Below are positions 1-9,629 of a stretch of DNA of 64,000 nucleotides, in pieces. The translations under genes and the position numbers were made by a program. Position 1 is the first letter of the stretch, and each line of letters begins with the position of its first letter. Source of the stretch: JAFGBM01 sp964564915. Lineage in GTDB: Bacteria > Actinomycetota > Actinomycetes > Actinomycetales > Demequinaceae. The notes below the pieces were generated by a model. It saw only the letters and a list, made by a program, of their open reading frames with translations. It searched no databases and was not told the origin of the DNA. The DNA is taken from positions 1 through 64,000 of the forward strand of contig CAZMCU010000002.1 in NCBI GenBank assembly GCA_964564915.1. Reading direction: 5' to 3'.

Positions 1-2
1 CC

Positions 3-3000
3 AAGACCGTGGTGTCTCCCGCCGATACCAACAACAACGCGTTGGGGCAGGTGGTCAAGGGCGAGATCTTCCACTTCACCTACACGGCGACTATCCCGGC
101 GCACTCGTCCGTCCAGAACGCGGTTCTGTCGGACGCGCTCGTCAACCCCCAAACCAACTGGAGCCTGGACTCGTTGCTGACGACGGTCGACTATCCGGGT
201 GGATCAACCGCGGCGGGAACTACCGGCGACTTCCTTATCGGGCTTCAGACCTTCAACATCAACGCCGCGAACGGCCGTTTGACGTTCCCCGCGCTCTACA
301 CGAACGACACCGACACCGATCAAACGTTCTCCGTCAATCTCTACGGACATGTCACCGGCAACGCGACGTGGACCCACAGCACCGGTACCCGGCGCAACGA
401 CACCGCGACCTTTGCCAGCTCAACTCAGCCAAACATCACCGCGGTCAATGGTGTGTATGTCATCGAGCCTCTGCCCGTGATCACCAAACTCGTCAGCGAT
501 GACAGCGTCACCGCGGGCCAAACCGTTACCTATACCCTGACCGCCCGTAACGGCTCCAACTCGGCGAATGGCGGAAACCGGCCGACGTCATACGACACCC
601 AGGTGAGTGACTGTGTCCCGGTCGAACTGACGGGTGTCGTCCTTGGTGCCCCGAGCCAGGGTAGCGCCGCCATCGTCCCCGACGCCGGTTGCTCCGGAAC
701 CCGGATCGTGTGGGACGTGGGGGCTCTTGGTTCCGGGACGAGTCACCAACAAACACTGACATACACCGCGACCGTCTCACCCGCTTCCGCTGGCCTCGCT
801 GTCTACACGAACCCCGCGGGAATTACCGGATACAGCCTCGACGATGAAACCGCGGACCGCCACCAGTACACGGGTTCGACGACGGAGTCCGTCACGGTTC
901 TGGGTGCCCCACTCACGAAATCCGTCGATGCCCCGACGGCGACGATCGGTGAGGAACGCTCCTACACGATCTCTACGACCTTGCCCGCCGACGTCAACTT
1001 CTACGACGCCGCGATGATCGACGACGTGCCCGCGGGGCTTGCGGTTTCTAGCGTCGGCATGACGTGCACGTACGGCGGGGGTGGGAGTTGTCTCGGTGAC
1101 CTGCCCGGCGGAGGCGTGGCACTGACACCCAGCGGGACGAACATCGGGTGGTGGTTGGGTGACATCTTCTCGAACGCGGACACGCGAACCATCACCATCA
1201 CCTACACGGGAACCGTGCTCGACGTGCCCGCGAACGTCGATACCGCGACGATCGTCAACACGGCGATCCTTCGCTGGAATACCACGAATGACATTGTCGG
1301 TCCGCCCGCGGACGCCTCCTACACCCCCGATGTGGCGGCCCTACCCGATGACGCGACCGTCACCGTCGTGGAGCCCGACGTTCAGATCACCAAACTTGTC
1401 AACGGTCTCGACACCGAAGGCGTCGCCCCAGGCGAGACCTTCACCTACACCGTCACCGTGGAAAACACCGGTACCTCAACCGCGTACGACCTCACCGTCA
1501 ATGACGTGGTCCCCGACGGCGTCGTCGTCAATGGAGCGTCCGTCACCGCGGCGGGTGGAGTCCTGAGCGGGGCCGACCCGATCACTGGGGGTGGCACGAT
1601 CGCGTGGGGCTTGAGCAGCCTTGCCGTTGGTGCGGGCAACGCGCACACGTTCACCTACACCGCCGTCCTGGAGCCCTCGTCGTACCTCTCGGCGACCGAT
1701 TCCTTCACCAACATCGCCACCGTCACGGAGTACACCTCGCACCCCACGTCGACGGCCGGATACGACGACGACGAGCTCCGGACGTACACGGGACCGTCAG
1801 CGGATGCGGTCGTCACACCGGACTTCCCGAACCCGACGATCACGAAGACGCCCGCGGTCGGCCCGGCCTACATCGGCGTACCGCACTCGTTCACCATCGT
1901 CGTGACCAACGATGGCGATAGCGTCGCGCAGAACGGTGAGGTGGTCGATACTCTTCCGGCGAACTGGATCTACGACGCCGGTTCGACGACGATCGACGGC
2001 GCCGGTGCGGCCGATCCCACTATTGCTGGCCAAGACCTCACGTGGTCGTCACTACCGACCATTGACCCGACCGAGCACTTCACGATCGTCTACACCGCTC
2101 ACCCCGACGCGAGCGCGACGTGGACCGCGCTGAACACGGGTTCGACGTACCACCACACGAACGCGGTAGGTGTGACGGTCGAGGATGCCACGACCGCTCC
2201 CGGCAACGACGACGGGACCTACGACGACTCCACGACCGCATGGGTTCCCATCGACCGTGCGGACGTCGTCATCGACAAGGTCCACGTCGGTAGCCCGACG
2301 GCGGGTTCTCCGTTCTCGTGGACGGTCACCGTGACCAACGATGGCCCCGACGAGGCCGTCGGCCCGTTCGACGTTGTCGACACGCTTCCTCCCGACGCGA
2401 CCTACACCGGCTTTACGGGAACCGATTGGTCCTTCGTCTCGATCGTTGGCGATGAGATCACGTTCACCCACGCCGGACCCCTCGCCAATGGCGACGCCCT
2501 CCCGGTCCTCACGGTCAACGTGACCCTTCCCGCCGATCTCGCCGACGACACGAATTTCGACAATGCCGTGACCGTCTCCAACGCGACCTTCGACATCAAC
2601 CTCGTGAACAACACCGATGACGACCTCGCCCAGACCGTCATCGTCGCCGATGTCGAGCTCGTCAAGACGTCCGTCGGAGCTCCCTTCATCGCTGGCGAAA
2701 CGATCACATGGGATATCGACATCACCAACCACGGCCCCTCGATCGCCGCCGCGCCCTTCACCGTAACCGACACCCTCCCCGCGACCGTCGATTGGGACTC
2801 GGTCACCGCCATCGGGACGGGGTGGTCGTGCGACCCCGTGACCCTCGCGGGTGACCTCGTCTGCCACTGGTCGACCTCGGCTCTCGCGGTAGGCGGATCG
2901 GCACCAACGCTGACGGTGACGGCCCTCATCCTTTCCGGAACCACCGTCAACATCGACAACACCGCGATCGTCGATCACCCCACTCCCGATCCCGTCCCGG

Positions 3001-4004
3001 AAAACAACACCGATACGACGTCCGACGGGGTGGGCACGTCCGCCGACTTGTCGCTGGAGAAGACGACGGTCTCGATCGATATCCCCGCCGACGGCATCGG
3101 GCGATTCCGCATCGAGGTCGCGAACGCGGGCCCCTCCGATGCGATCAACGTCACGGTTGCGGATGTCCTTCCCGGTGGCCTCACCTACGCGGGCAACCTC
3201 ACGATGGCGTCGGGCGACACGTGGACGTGTGTACCCGACGGTGGCGATCCGAGCCACGTGAACTGCAGCCTCGACTCCAACGGCGGCGTCCTCCCGCTCG
3301 ACGGAACGAGTTGGTTCGAGTTCGACGTCCAGGCCGACGCAACGGTGACAGCGGCGGTCCTCAACTGGGCGACGATCAACTCCGACACCCCCGACCCGTA
3401 CCCCCCGAACAACATCGACAACTCCGCGACCACACCCGTGCTGATCGTCAACAAGACGGCAGTCCCCACGACGATCGCGCGGGGATCGGAAATCACCTAC
3501 ACGATCAACGTCGAGAGCATGTCGTACGGAGCCACGGATCTCGTCAACCTGACCGACCCGATCCCCGCGAACCTTCAGGTGACAGATATCCTCATCGCCC
3601 CATCGACCGATCCCACCGTCCCGGACTGGCTGAGTTGCGCGCTTATTGGCATGGACCCGGACGGCTATGGCGGCTTCCTGACGTGTGTGCTCGGAGGCAC
3701 GCTTGAGCGTGGACGGACCACTCCCGATATCACCCTGACCGCCACGGTCAACCCCCATACGACACCCGGCTCACTGCAGAACATCGCAACCGTCGAGTGG
3801 ATGGACCCCCTCAATCTCGTTGCGGGCGTCTTCAGCGATGTCGACGACGCTACCGTCACCGTCACGCTCACGGCCCGGGAACTTGCGGCGACCGGCGCGT
3901 CCTCGCTCGGCCTCTGGCTAACCCTCGCGCTTGCCGCGGCGGCCGCAGGGTTATGGCTCTTATGGGCTTCCCGTCGCCTCCGTCGCCGTCACGAGGAAGC
4001 CTAG
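3..4004 (+). CDS. DUF11-repeat surface protein with LAATG sortase signal (5' partial)
   Basis: The frame is already open at the window edge, so the N-terminus and any signal peptide lie outside. The visible 1,330 or so residues are a tandem series of DUF11-type beta-sandwich repeats, recognisable by recurrent pieces such as FTYTVTVENTG, VTNDGP, VVDTLP and NNTD. They are Thr/Asp/Val rich and very poor in Lys and Cys, as usual for secreted stalk proteins. The C-terminus has a cell-wall sorting signal: LAATG (codons 3882-3896), a hydrophobic stretch of about 20 residues and a basic tail RRLRRRHEEA. LAxTG is the motif used by class E sortases, and one is encoded at 36086-36967. A wall-anchored adhesin or stalk role is inferred. 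Family identity is confident; ligand and exact repeat number are unknown. Confidence 0.85.
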   Translation, partial: KTVVSPADTNNNALGQVVKGEIFHFTYTATIPAHSSVQNAVLSDALVNPQTNWSLDSLLTTVDYPGGSTAAGTTGDFLIGLQTFNINAANGRLTFPALYTNDTDTDQTFSVNLYGHVTGNATWTHSTGTRRNDTATFASSTQPNITAVNGVYVIEPLPVITKLVSDDSVTAGQTVTYTLTARNGSNSANGGNRPTSYDTQVSDCVPVELTGVVLGAPSQGSAAIVPDAGCSGTRIVWDVGALGSGTSHQQTLTYTATVSPASAGLAVYTNPAGITGYSLDDETADRHQYTGSTTESVTVLGAPLTKSVDAPTATIGEERSYTISTTLPADVNFYDAAMIDDVPAGLAVSSVGMTCTYGGGGSCLGDLPGGGVALTPSGTNIGWWLGDIFSNADTRTITITYTGTVLDVPANVDTATIVNTAILRWNTTNDIVGPPADASYTPDVAALPDDATVTVVEPDVQITKLVNGLDTEGVAPGETFTYTVTVENTGTSTAYDLTVNDVVPDGVVVNGASVTAAGGVLSGADPITGGGTIAWGLSSLAVGAGNAHTFTYTAVLEPSSYLSATDSFTNIATVTEYTSHPTSTAGYDDDELRTYTGPSADAVVTPDFPNPTITKTPAVGPAYIGVPHSFTIVVTNDGDSVAQNGEVVDTLPANWIYDAGSTTIDGAGAADPTIAGQDLTWSSLPTIDPTEHFTIVYTAHPDASATWTALNTGSTYHHTNAVGVTVEDATTAPGNDDGTYDDSTTAWVPIDRADVVIDKVHVGSPTAGSPFSWTVTVTNDGPDEAVGPFDVVDTLPPDATYTGFTGTDWSFVSIVGDEITFTHAGPLANGDALPVLTVNVTLPADLADDTNFDNAVTVSNATFDINLVNNTDDDLAQTVIVADVELVKTSVGAPFIAGETITWDIDITNHGPSIAAAPFTVTDTLPATVDWDSVTAIGTGWSCDPVTLAGDLVCHWSTSALAVGGSAPTLTVTALILSGTTVNIDNTAIVDHPTPDPVPENNTDTTSDGVGTSADLSLEKTTVSIDIPADGIGRFRIEVANAGPSDAINVTVADVLPGGLTYAGNLTMASGDTWTCVPDGGDPSHVNCSLDSNGGVLPLDGTSWFEFDVQADATVTAAVLNWATINSDTPDPYPPNNIDNSATTPVLIVNKTAVPTTIARGSEITYTINVESMSYGATDLVNLTDPIPANLQVTDILIAPSTDPTVPDWLSCALIGMDPDGYGGFLTCVLGGTLERGRTTPDITLTATVNPHTTPGSLQNIATVEWMDPLNLVAGVFSDVDDATVTVTLTARELAATGASSLGLWLTLALAAAAAGLWLLWASRRLRRRHEEA

Positions 4005-4057
4005 GAACCGTCGCCTTTCGTTCGCGAATGCGCTGGGCGAATCGAAACGACTCGACG

Positions 4058-4063
4058 TATCGT
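4058..4063 (+). promoter_or_regulatory. -10 element, leaderless start of the aldo/keto reductase
   Basis: TATCGT fits TAnnnT and lies exactly 7 nt before the ATG at 4071, where a transcription start would place the ATG at or next to +1. No Shine-Dalgarno sequence precedes that ATG. No clear -35 is visible. Confidence 0.5.
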
Positions 4064-4070
4064 GAGCGGC

Positions 4071-5087
4071 ATGAACGAGACACTCCCCACCGTGCCGTTC
4101 GGCACCACGGACCTCGCCATCAGCAGGGTCGGATTCGGCGCGTGGGCGATCGGTGGCAGCGGCTGGGCCGGCAGTTGGGGCTCCCAAGATGACGAATCCT
4201 CCATCCGCGCGATCGTCCACGCCTGCGAACAAGGGGTCAACTGGGTGGACACCGCGGCCGTCTATGGACTCGGCCACTCGGAAGAGGTCACGGGGAAAGC
4301 CCTCAAGGCGATCCCCGAAGCCGATCGTCCCTACGTCTTCACCAAGGGAGGCCTTCGATGGGACAACGCCAACCGTGAGGTTTTCGCGGAACGCGTCGGC
4401 GATCCAGCGTCGATCCGATACGAGGTCGAACAGTCCCTTCGCCGACTCGGCGTCGAGAGGATCGACCTCTACCAAATGCACTGGCCGGCGGAGGATGGCT
4501 ACACACTCCAGGACTACTGGCCCGTTTTCGCCGAACTCGTCGATGCGGGAAAGGTCAGGGCGATCGGCCTGTCCAATCACACCGTGCCGCAACTCGAGGC
4601 GTGCGAGGCCATCCGCCACGTCGACTCCCTCCAGCCCCCCTTCAACATGCTGCGGCGGGGTTCCGCGGCGGACGTGATTCCGTGGTGCGCTTCGCACAGC
4701 ACGGGAGTCATCGTCTACTCTCCGATGGCATCCGGAATGCTCACCGGGGCGTTTACGGTGGAGCGAGTCGCGTCTCTGGCAGAGGACGATTGGCGCCGTC
4801 GTTCCCGACACTTCACCAGCCCCACGCTCGAGAGGAATCTCGCGCTCGTCGACCGGTTACGCCCGCTTGCCAAGGCGCGCGGCACAACCCTCGGCGCGAT
4901 CGCCGTTGCGTGGACGTTGTCCTTTCCCGGGGTCACCGGTGCCATCGTCGGGGCGAGAAGCCCCGAGCAAGTTGATGGCTGGGTTGCCGCGGCTACCCTT
5001 ACACTGTCGAAGGACGAACTCGCATCGATCCGTCAAGCCTTGACGGACCTCGAGGCGGGCGATGGTCCTCTTGAGCCCGTGGCGTAA
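4071..5087 (+). CDS. aldo/keto reductase
   Basis: NADPH-dependent oxidoreductase of the aldo/keto reductase superfamily, a cytoplasmic TIM barrel of about 338 residues, the normal family size. The catalytic tetrad is visible: Asp and Tyr in WVDTAAVYG, Lys in VFTKGG and His in YQMHWP. The C-terminal part has the cofactor-binding stretch TGAIVGARSPEQVDGW. The sequence resembles the YajO/Tas-like branch, but the substrate cannot be told. ATG 4071 is preferred because a -10 element sits 7 nt upstream; a GTG at 4062 in the same frame would add three residues. The gene is followed by a strong intrinsic terminator, so it is probably a single-gene unit. Confidence 0.9.
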   Translation: MNETLPTVPFGTTDLAISRVGFGAWAIGGSGWAGSWGSQDDESSIRAIVHACEQGVNWVDTAAVYGLGHSEEVTGKALKAIPEADRPYVFTKGGLRWDNANREVFAERVGDPASIRYEVEQSLRRLGVERIDLYQMHWPAEDGYTLQDYWPVFAELVDAGKVRAIGLSNHTVPQLEACEAIRHVDSLQPPFNMLRRGSAADVIPWCASHSTGVIVYSPMASGMLTGAFTVERVASLAEDDWRRRSRHFTSPTLERNLALVDRLRPLAKARGTTLGAIAVAWTLSFPGVTGAIVGARSPEQVDGWVAAATLTLSKDELASIRQALTDLEAGDGPLEPVA

Positions 5088-5124
5088 CACGCCACGTCGC
5101 CGCACGCTTCGGTGTGCGGGCACA

Positions 5125-5188
5125 ACCGGCGTCCTGCGGTGGGGCACCCCTCCCCCCCTCTTGCCCCCCGCAGGGCGCCGGTCTTTTT
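5125..5188 (+). terminator. intrinsic terminator after the aldo/keto reductase
   Basis: Arms 5125-5139 and 5168-5182 form a 15-bp GC-rich stem with a single G-U pair. A 28-nt loop separates them, and CTTTTT follows directly. The orientation fits termination of the upstream plus-strand gene. Confidence 0.8.
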
Positions 5189-5315
5189 GGTGTCGCGGCG
5201 TTGGTCTATGGAAGGATGGTGACGTCGCTCAGCACAGGCGATGCGCCGGCCACGTCGCGCAGGTGGTGTGGCGGACGCGCAAGGACGCGCGTGCTCCCCC
5301 GAAATCGAGGCTTCC

Positions 5316-6429
5316 GTGCTGACCCCCTACCGCTCCATCCTTTCGNNNNNNNNNNNNNNNNNNNNNNNNNNNNNNNNNNNNNNNNNNNNNNNNNNNNNNN
5401 NNNNNNNNNNNNNNNNNNNNNNNNNNNNNNNNNNNNNNNNNNNNNTGCGCCGTCGCCCATGAACCGACGTGGGTCTTGGCCCTCTTCGCACCCCTGCTTC
5501 CCGCGACCGGTTCCATTTCCACCTATACCCGCGCCCGGTGGTCCCACACGGCCCGATCCGCCGACGAACTCAATACCGCGTTTTCCCTTGAGGCTTCTCT
5601 CGACGAGATCCTCTACATCGTCGGACCCGCCGCGACGACGATCCTCTGCACGCAGGTGGCGAGTTGGGCGGGAATCGCTTTCTCCACGTCAACCCTCGTC
5701 ATCGGTGGATACGCCTTCATCGCGCTCCGCGACACCGAACCCCCCGTCGAATTGCGCATGCGACACGGTGCTCCGGTCCCGCGTCGTCGCCTTCGCCCCC
5801 CGCGACTCGGGTCACATCTACTCATCTCCGTGCCGGCTGTTCTCATCACCGGTGCGATCTTCACCGCCCAAGGCGCGCTCTTCGCATCGACGGACGCCGC
5901 AACCGTCGCCTTCGCGGACGAGGCAGGCGTCAAGGCGCTCTCCGGCCCCGTCCTGGCCGTCTTCGCCCTCGGTTCTCTGCTCGGCGGTGTCGCCTACGGC
6001 TCCCGTGTCTGGCGGCGAAGCCTCGCCTCTCGACTCGCGTGGGGTATCACGTTGACGGGGGTGGGCGTCTCGACCTTCGGCCTCGCGCCCAACCTTGGCG
6101 TCCTCGCGTTGGCGATGTTCCTGACGGGATTCGTCGTCGCCCCAACCATGGCGGTTGGGGACGGCCTCGTTCAAGCGCTCGTACCCCGGAATCGGCTCAC
6201 GGAAGGAATGGCGTGGACCCGGGTGGGAATCGACCTGGGAATCGGTGTGGGGGCCACCCTTTCCGGCTACCTCATCGAGAAACACGGCGCCAGCGGGGGA
6301 TTTGCCGTCGCGACGACCGCCGGGCTATTTTCGGCTGCCGTTGCCCTTCTCAGTTGGCGTTACCTCAATTCGCGTCGCCGATACGAGGAAACGTTCGAGG
6401 TTGAGCACTCGCCGGGCACAATGGCCTAG
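5316..6429 (+). CDS. MFS transporter, interrupted by an assembly gap
   Basis: Major facilitator superfamily permease. Before the gap only the start MLTPYRSILS is present, a typical MFS opening. After the gap the sequence resumes inside the N-terminal half and runs to the end with about nine hydrophobic helices, a basic loop rich in Arg near the middle and a charged C-terminus. The two parts are in different frames across the 100 Ns, so the gap length is nominal; by comparison with family architecture I infer that about 75-80 residues are missing. GTG 5316 is chosen because a GAGG lies 5 nt upstream and the N-terminus fits. The stop overlaps the GTG of the acetyltransferase gene (TAGTG), which suggests cotranscription. 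The substrate is unknown. Confidence 0.75.
5346..5445. other. assembly gap (100 N)
   Basis: A run of exactly 100 Ns inside the MFS gene. The flanks share no duplicated sequence, so genuine sequence is probably missing here; the reading frame changes across the gap. Confidence 0.95.
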
Positions 6430-7090
6430 TGAACGCCCCCGACCTCGCGATTCGCGACGCAACCCTCACCGACGCGATCGCCGTCGCCGCCCTCTACAAC
6501 CACTACATCGCGACGTCGACATCGACGTTTGAGGTGGAGCCTGTCGACACCGACACGATGGCGAGTCGCATGCGTGATCTGTTCGACGGAGGGTACCCGT
6601 ACCTCGTCGCGGAGAAGAGCGGGGTCGTCGTCGGCTACGCCTACGCCGCGCNNNNNNNNNNNNNNNNNNNNNNNNNNNNNNNNNNNNNNNNNNNNNNNNN
6701 NNNNNNNNNNNNNNNNNNNNNNNNNNNNNNNNNNNNNNNNNNNNNNNNNNNCCGTACCTCGTCGCGGAGAAGAGCGGGGTCGTCGTCGGCTACGCCTACG
6801 CCGCGCGCTACCGACCGCGAGCCGCATACGCCCACACCGTAGAGACCTCCGTCTACGTTGCCACGGACACGGTCTCCAGCGGTGTCGGAACCGCGCTCTA
6901 CACCGCGCTCTTCGAACGGCTCCAGGACTTCCCCCTACACGCCGCACTCGCCCTCATCGCTCTTCCGAATCCCGGAAGCGTCGCCCTACATGAAGGATTC
7001 GGCTTCACGCGGGTCGGACTTCTCCCCGAAGTCGGTCGGAAATTCAACCGCTGGATCGACGTGGGCTACTGGCACCGTCGGCTTCCATAG
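6429..7090 (+). CDS. GNAT N-acetyltransferase, phosphinothricin acetyltransferase-like (split by a false gap)
   Basis: Acetyl-CoA-dependent N-acetyltransferase of the Pat/MnaT group, which acetylates small amine or amino-acid analogues. The N-terminus (IRDATLTDAIAVAALYNHY) and the central VVVGYAYAARYRPRAAY segment are typical. Near the end GFTRVGLLPEVGRKF followed by the DVGYW motif completes the fold. As sequenced the gene is broken by 100 Ns and a frame change. However, the 55 nt before the gap are repeated exactly after it; merging the copies gives one open frame of 168 residues, the expected family length. The GTG start overlaps the stop of the MFS gene. Whether it confers any resistance cannot be judged from sequence. 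Confidence 0.85.
6597..6806. repeat. 55-nt exact duplication flanking the second gap
   Basis: Bases 6597-6651 and 6752-6806 are identical, one copy on each side of the Ns. Both encode the same acetyltransferase peptide starting PYLVAEKSGVVVGYAYAA. A 55-nt end overlap is what a de Bruijn assembler with k = 55 leaves between adjacent contigs, so I read it as an artefact rather than a biological repeat. Confidence 0.9.
6652..6751. other. assembly gap (100 N), probably artificial
   Basis: A run of exactly 100 Ns placed between two contig ends that overlap by 55 identical bases. The real distance is inferred to be minus 55 nt, so no sequence is missing. Confidence 0.9.
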
Positions 7091-7189
7091 ACGCCCGAAG
7101 GACGCTTTCTCCGGGTCCGTTGTGCCTCTCGGTGGTGGTGCGGTTACCCCCCAGAAGCCCGAGACGGTCACCTGGGGCGGTTTCTCCAG

Positions 7190-7210
7190 CCCTATCGTCA
7201 AGTGATAGGG
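7190..7210. terminator. hairpin between the convergent acetyltransferase and metE genes
   Basis: CCCTATC and GATAGGG form a perfect 7-bp stem with a 7-nt loop in the 173-nt gap between two converging genes. No T tract follows on either strand, so termination is only a suggestion. Nothing else was recognised in this gap. Confidence 0.35.
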
Positions 7211-7263
7211 AGAATCGCCTCCGAAACCTCCACAACGCCCTCAAGCCCGCGCGCGTGCATCGG

Positions 7264-9579
7264 TCAGCGCCCGCGAACCACCTTGGTCGCCGCCATCATG
7301 TTTTTCAGTGACGCGATCGTTTCCTCGTAGCCACGCGTCTTGAGTCCACAATCGGGATTCACCCACAACTGATTCGCCGGGATCGATGCTCGCGCTTCCA
7401 TGAGAAGATCGGCGATCTCCTGGGTCGACGGCACGCGAGGCGAGTGGATATCCCATACCCCGGGGCCGATCCCCCGCTCGAATCCGTGCTCCTTGATCGC
7501 GGGCAACACCTCCATCCGTGAGCGCGCCGCTTCGATCGACGTCACGTCCGCCCCCAAGCCATCGATCGCGTCGATGATCTCTCCGAATTCCGAGTAGCAG
7601 AGGTGAGTGTGGATCTGTGTATCGTCCCGAACTCCCGAGGTTGCCAATCGGAAAGACCCGACCGACCATTCGAGGTACGCGGCCTGGTCCGCCTTCTTCA
7701 GCGGAAGGAGTTCCCGTAACGCCGGTTCATCGACCTGGATGATGCCAATCCCCGCCGCTTCGAGGTCGGCGATTTCCTGGCGGAGGGCGAGGCCAACTTG
7801 CCTCGCGGTGTCTCCGAGAGGCTGATCGTCGCGCACGAACGACCAGGCGAGGATCGTCACCGGGCCGGTCAGCATGCCTTTGACGGGCTTCTCGCTCAGG
7901 GACTGCGCATAGGTCGCCCACATGACGGTCATGGGGTCGGGACGCGACACGTCACCCCACAGGATCGACGGACGCGTGCATCGAGATCCGTACGACTGGA
8001 CCCAGCCGTTCCGCGTCACGGCAAATCCCGCGAGCAATTCCGCAAAGTACTGGACCATGTCGTTGCGCTCCGCCTCGCCGTGAACAAGAACGTCGAGACC
8101 CAACTCCTCCTGAAGCGCGATGACGGACGAGATCTCGTTCTTCATCGCCGCCTGGTATCCCGCGTCATCGAGCTCCCCCGCGACCCACAACGCACGCGCC
8201 TTGCGGATCTCCGGCGTTTGCGGGAACGATCCGATGGTCGTCGTGGCAAGGGGAGGAAGCTCGAAGCGGGCCGCCTGTTTGGCTTCGCGAGCCGCGTAGT
8301 CGCTCGTGCGGTCGAAGTCGGAGGACACGACGGCCTTGAGAGCCTTCCTGACCGCGGGGACGTGCGTACCGGGGTGTGCGGCTCGCGCGGCTCGCGCGGC
8401 CCGCGCCGCTGAGAGTTCATCGGCCACCGCGTCGATTCCCTCGACACGAGCCTGGGCAAGGGTCGCGATCTCCTGGACCTTCTCGTCGGCGAAAGCGAGC
8501 CACGGAAGAATGTCGCCCAACTGATCCTCGCCCTCAAGGCTGTGAGGAACATGGAAAAGCGAGGTCGAGGTCGAAACGGAGACCGTACCGCCGAGCTTTT
8601 CGCAGGCCGCAGCCTTGGCGAGGGCGGCGTCGAGATCGGTTCGCCAGATGTTGTGCCCATCGACGACTCCCGCCACGACGACGGTGCCGTTTAAGTCGAC
8701 TCCCGAGGGGACCGAACCGCGCACCAGATCGAGGCCGATCGCTTCGACCGGGGTTTCCGCGAGGACGGGAAGGGCATCGTCGAGGGAGGCGTACGGTGCG
8801 GCGACAAAGATGGCAGGACGCTCGGTCGCGCTCGTAAGCGTGGTGTACGCCGAACGGACCGCTTCCAGAACCTCATCGCGGGGCACGTCGAGATCCGCGA
8901 CGAGCGCGGGCTCGTCGATCTGAACCCATTCGGCACCCGCCGCCTGGAAAGCCGCGAGAAGCTCGACATACACGGGCAGAAGGTCGGCAAGTCGGACAAG
9001 CGGACGAAACGCCGGAGCCGCCTCCTCCGTGGACTTCGCGAGCAGAAGGAAAGTTACCGGCCCCGTGATCACCGGACGAGTCAGGAAACCCGCGGCCTTC
9101 GCCTCGAGGAACTCATCGACCCAACGTGTGGACGACAGAGAAAACACCGTGCGAGGACCGATCTCCGGAACCAGATAGTGGTAGTTGGAGTCGAACCACT
9201 TCGTCATCTCCAGAGGAGCCTTCTCTCCCTCGCCCCTGGCGATCGTGCTGTAGCCCGTGAGGTTGACAGAGCCCTTGTCGTCGCGCAGGTCGGAGAAGCG
9301 TTCCGGAATGGCCCCGACGGTGACCGAAGCGTCGAGCATGTGGTCGTAGAACGAGAAGGTGGAGGGGATCGAGGAGTCGCCTTGCCCCAACCCGAGCGAA
9401 GCCAGTCGCTCAAGGTTCGCTGCCCGCAGGTCCCGAGCGGCGGACTCGAGATCGGCCTCCGAAATCGCGCCTTTCCAGAAGGATTCCAGCGCCTTCTTCA
9501 ACTCGCGGTTTCGCCCGATGCGGGGGTATCCAAGGATGGTGCCGCCAGGAAAGGCGGGGGCAGTCGTCTGATCGCTCAT
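7264..9579 (-). CDS. metE: cobalamin-independent methionine synthase
   Basis: Transfers a methyl group from 5-methyltetrahydropteroyl-triglutamate to homocysteine, the last step of methionine synthesis, in the cytoplasm. The 771-residue length matches the two-barrel MetE family. The N-terminal barrel opens with ILGYPRIGRNRELKKALE. The C-terminal barrel has LVHGEAERNDMVQYFAE, VDVTSIEAARSRMEVL and the zinc-ligand region WVNPDCGLKTRGYEE. A GAGGGAAC Shine-Dalgarno precedes the ATG. It is divergent from the osmC-like gene. metF, which makes the methyl donor, lies just beyond that gene on the same strand, so the two may form a methionine regulon. No cobalamin or SAM riboswitch was seen upstream. 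Confidence 0.97.
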   Translation of the reverse strand: MSDQTTAPAFPGGTILGYPRIGRNRELKKALESFWKGAISEADLESAARDLRAANLERLASLGLGQGDSSIPSTFSFYDHMLDASVTVGAIPERFSDLRDDKGSVNLTGYSTIARGEGEKAPLEMTKWFDSNYHYLVPEIGPRTVFSLSSTRWVDEFLEAKAAGFLTRPVITGPVTFLLLAKSTEEAAPAFRPLVRLADLLPVYVELLAAFQAAGAEWVQIDEPALVADLDVPRDEVLEAVRSAYTTLTSATERPAIFVAAPYASLDDALPVLAETPVEAIGLDLVRGSVPSGVDLNGTVVVAGVVDGHNIWRTDLDAALAKAAACEKLGGTVSVSTSTSLFHVPHSLEGEDQLGDILPWLAFADEKVQEIATLAQARVEGIDAVADELSAARAARAARAAHPGTHVPAVRKALKAVVSSDFDRTSDYAAREAKQAARFELPPLATTTIGSFPQTPEIRKARALWVAGELDDAGYQAAMKNEISSVIALQEELGLDVLVHGEAERNDMVQYFAELLAGFAVTRNGWVQSYGSRCTRPSILWGDVSRPDPMTVMWATYAQSLSEKPVKGMLTGPVTILAWSFVRDDQPLGDTARQVGLALRQEIADLEAAGIGIIQVDEPALRELLPLKKADQAAYLEWSVGSFRLATSGVRDDTQIHTHLCYSEFGEIIDAIDGLGADVTSIEAARSRMEVLPAIKEHGFERGIGPGVWDIHSPRVPSTQEIADLLMEARASIPANQLWVNPDCGLKTRGYEETIASLKNMMAATKVVRGR

Positions 9580-9629
9580 GTTCCCTCAAGGTCTGGGGGT
9601 GCGCGGCGGGCTCGCCTATGCGCGTGGCC

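Noticed and set aside
2052..3758. 568-codon open frame on the minus strand under the DUF11 gene
   Set aside because: It is antisense to clear DUF11 repeats, Arg/Gly/Asp rich, and arises from GC-rich third positions of the real gene.
5190..5315. possible small RNA between the terminator and the MFS gene
   Set aside because: Only GC-rich sequence with short repeats of GACGCGC; no promoter-terminator pair could be argued.
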